Assembly (NCBI GenBank): GCA_013139395.1
Contig: WTAX01000073.1
Location: 1 to 6,390, forward strand
DNA length: 6,390 bases
DNA from: Gammaproteobacteria bacterium
GTDB taxonomy: Bacteria; Pseudomonadota; Gammaproteobacteria; GRL18
Direction: 5' to 3'
Shown here: positions 5,661 to 6,390 of the stretch, in pieces
Layout of the letters: the number at the start of each line of letters is the position of its first letter
Numbering within the stretch: position 1 is the stretch's first letter
The notes under the pieces: generated by a model
The model's database searches: none
The model's input: the letters and a program-made list of their open reading frames with translations, nothing else
Told to the model about the DNA's origin: nothing
Program-made: the position numbers and the translations under genes

Positions 5661-5942
5661 TTACCACTTTGCCGTAGTATAAAATTTTTCCAGACGGCGA
5701 ATTTTACTATTGGCTTGAGCGTATTCCTGCTCACTGATGCCTTCTTTGCTGACTTCACAATGGGCAAAAACATCTGTTTGACGTGCCTGAAGATTATCCT
5801 CAGCACGTAACACTTTACGCATAATAATGCTGGTTTGTACACATTCTTCTACAGTGTTGTATTGTTTTTCCATCTGATGTCTAAACTCAGTATCTGAGCC
5901 ATTAGAAATACCGGAAATGACAAGAAATAAGAGCACTTTCAT
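5661..5942 (-). CDS. Small exported protein of unknown function, coupled to the rhodanese gene
   Basis: This 93-residue protein starts from the ATG at 5942. It begins MKVLLFLVISGISNG, a short signal peptide, followed by a mostly helical, charged mature part with two cysteines (34 and 62 in this numbering) that could form a disulfide in the periplasm. An upstream ATG at 5948 would add two residues. The lower start is preferred because it forms a TGATG overlap with the rhodanese stop and lies eight bases after GGGAG (5951-5955, minus strand), whereas 5948 is only two bases from it. I do not recognise the family. Overlap with the rhodanese gene implies co-translation and a related job. It converges on the oxygenase gene, with 24 bases between the stops. 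Confidence 0.75.
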   Translation of the reverse strand: MKVLLFLVISGISNGSDTEFRHQMEKQYNTVEECVQTSIIMRKVLRAEDNLQARQTDVFAHCEVSKEGISEQEYAQANSKIRRLEKFYTTAKW

Positions 5943-6367
5943 CAGCATTGCTCCCAGGGTAAGTTGTGATAACGCCAGCCACCCAGAGTGCTGCGCTGAT
6001 GTTGATCATTCAACTCACCCTCAAAGCCTTCATCAATATTAAAGACATTACATAAACCGGAGTTTAACAGGAGTTGTCCGGCTTCAAATGAGCGTTTGCC
6101 GCTACGGCAAATCAGGATAATGGCTGGTGACTGCTCATCTTCAGCACAAACACCACCCAGCACCAGTTTACGTATTTCAGTGGCAAAATGAGGATTAATA
6201 TCCCAGTCGGGTTCATCAATCCAGGCAATGTGTACAGCCCCTTTGGGATGACCGACAAATAGAAATTCCATAGAAGAGCGAACATCAATTAAAAGACTAT
6301 TTGGCTTCTCATTCAGCATTTTGAAGGCTTCCTGGGGAGAAATGGATGTGGGTGCTGTATTGCTCAT
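5942..6367 (-). CDS. Single-domain rhodanese-like sulfurtransferase
   Basis: This 141-residue protein has one rhodanese domain without a signal peptide, so it is cytoplasmic. The N-terminal SPQEAFKML and LLIDVRSSMEFLFVGHPKGAVHI (26-47 region) are the CH2A-type start of the fold. The active loop is CRSGKRS at 87-93, with Cys87 expected to carry the persulfide. The end GWRYHNLPWEQ (130-140) is typical of single-domain rhodaneses. An insert between the first and active-site blocks (about 51-80, with DEPDWDINPHF) marks a subfamily I recall from proteobacteria but cannot name. The last codon, Cys141, overlaps the start of the next gene. The ATG at 6367 has only a weak purine stretch upstream. Sulfur donor and acceptor are unknown. 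Confidence 0.92.
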   Translation of the reverse strand: MSNTAPTSISPQEAFKMLNEKPNSLLIDVRSSMEFLFVGHPKGAVHIAWIDEPDWDINPHFATEIRKLVLGGVCAEDEQSPAIILICRSGKRSFEAGQLLLNSGLCNVFNIDEGFEGELNDQHQRSTLGGWRYHNLPWEQC

Positions 6368-6390
6368 ATGCGTGTTTATCTCATTATCGG

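Noticed and set aside
5651..5842. Leftward 63-codon open frame
   Set aside because: It overlaps in another frame the small exported protein gene, which has a signal peptide, a ribosome binding site and coupling to the rhodanese gene.

Overview
The window looks like chromosomal DNA of an AT-rich gammaproteobacterium. The basis is protein style: an ECF sigma factor, a DUF2282/bufferin-type protein, a DoxX protein, MsrA, a REC-REC-GGDEF regulator, a TauD-like oxygenase and a rhodanese. Relatives in aquatic methane- or sulfur-oxidising lineages seem plausible, but nothing fixes the genus. I see no rRNA, tRNA, CRISPR, transposase or phage gene.

Left part (1-1774): an ECF sigma factor gene reads leftward. 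It is divided by a 315-bp AT-rich non-coding region from a rightward gene for an 83-residue secreted four-cysteine protein of the DUF2282 (BufA1, bufferin-1) type. That gene is closed by a good intrinsic terminator, and a separate DoxX-family membrane protein gene follows. Bufferins are copper-handling peptides whose cysteines are modified by BufB (DUF692/MNIO) with BufC, and canonical operons read bufA-B-C-D with a DoxX protein as BufD. Here the A and D genes sit side by side and the B and C genes are absent from the window, which is the most interesting point. The sigma factor is the natural candidate regulator, but its target promoter could not be assigned. A plausible sigma-70-like promoter for the sigma gene itself carries a perfect inverted repeat in its spacer.

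Middle (1785-4592): a small histidine-rich periplasmic protein (leftward), a small three-helix membrane protein (rightward, divergent from it), msrA (leftward), and a leftward 431-residue regulator. The regulator has two receiver domains and an intact diguanylate cyclase domain. Its first receiver has lost the phospho-acceptor aspartate and the second is intact.

Right part (4680-6367): divergent from the regulator, and behind a strong extended -10 promoter, lies a TauD/TfdA-type Fe(II)/2-oxoglutarate oxygenase. Converging on it is a two-gene leftward operon: a single-domain rhodanese and, overlapping its stop codon, a small exported protein of unknown function.

Taken together, the left half suggests an envelope metal- or oxidant-stress locus (sigma factor, bufferin, DoxX, possibly the His-rich protein and MsrA). 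The right half suggests sulfur-related chemistry (oxygenase, rhodanese). Both groupings are inferred from neighbourhood and family knowledge.
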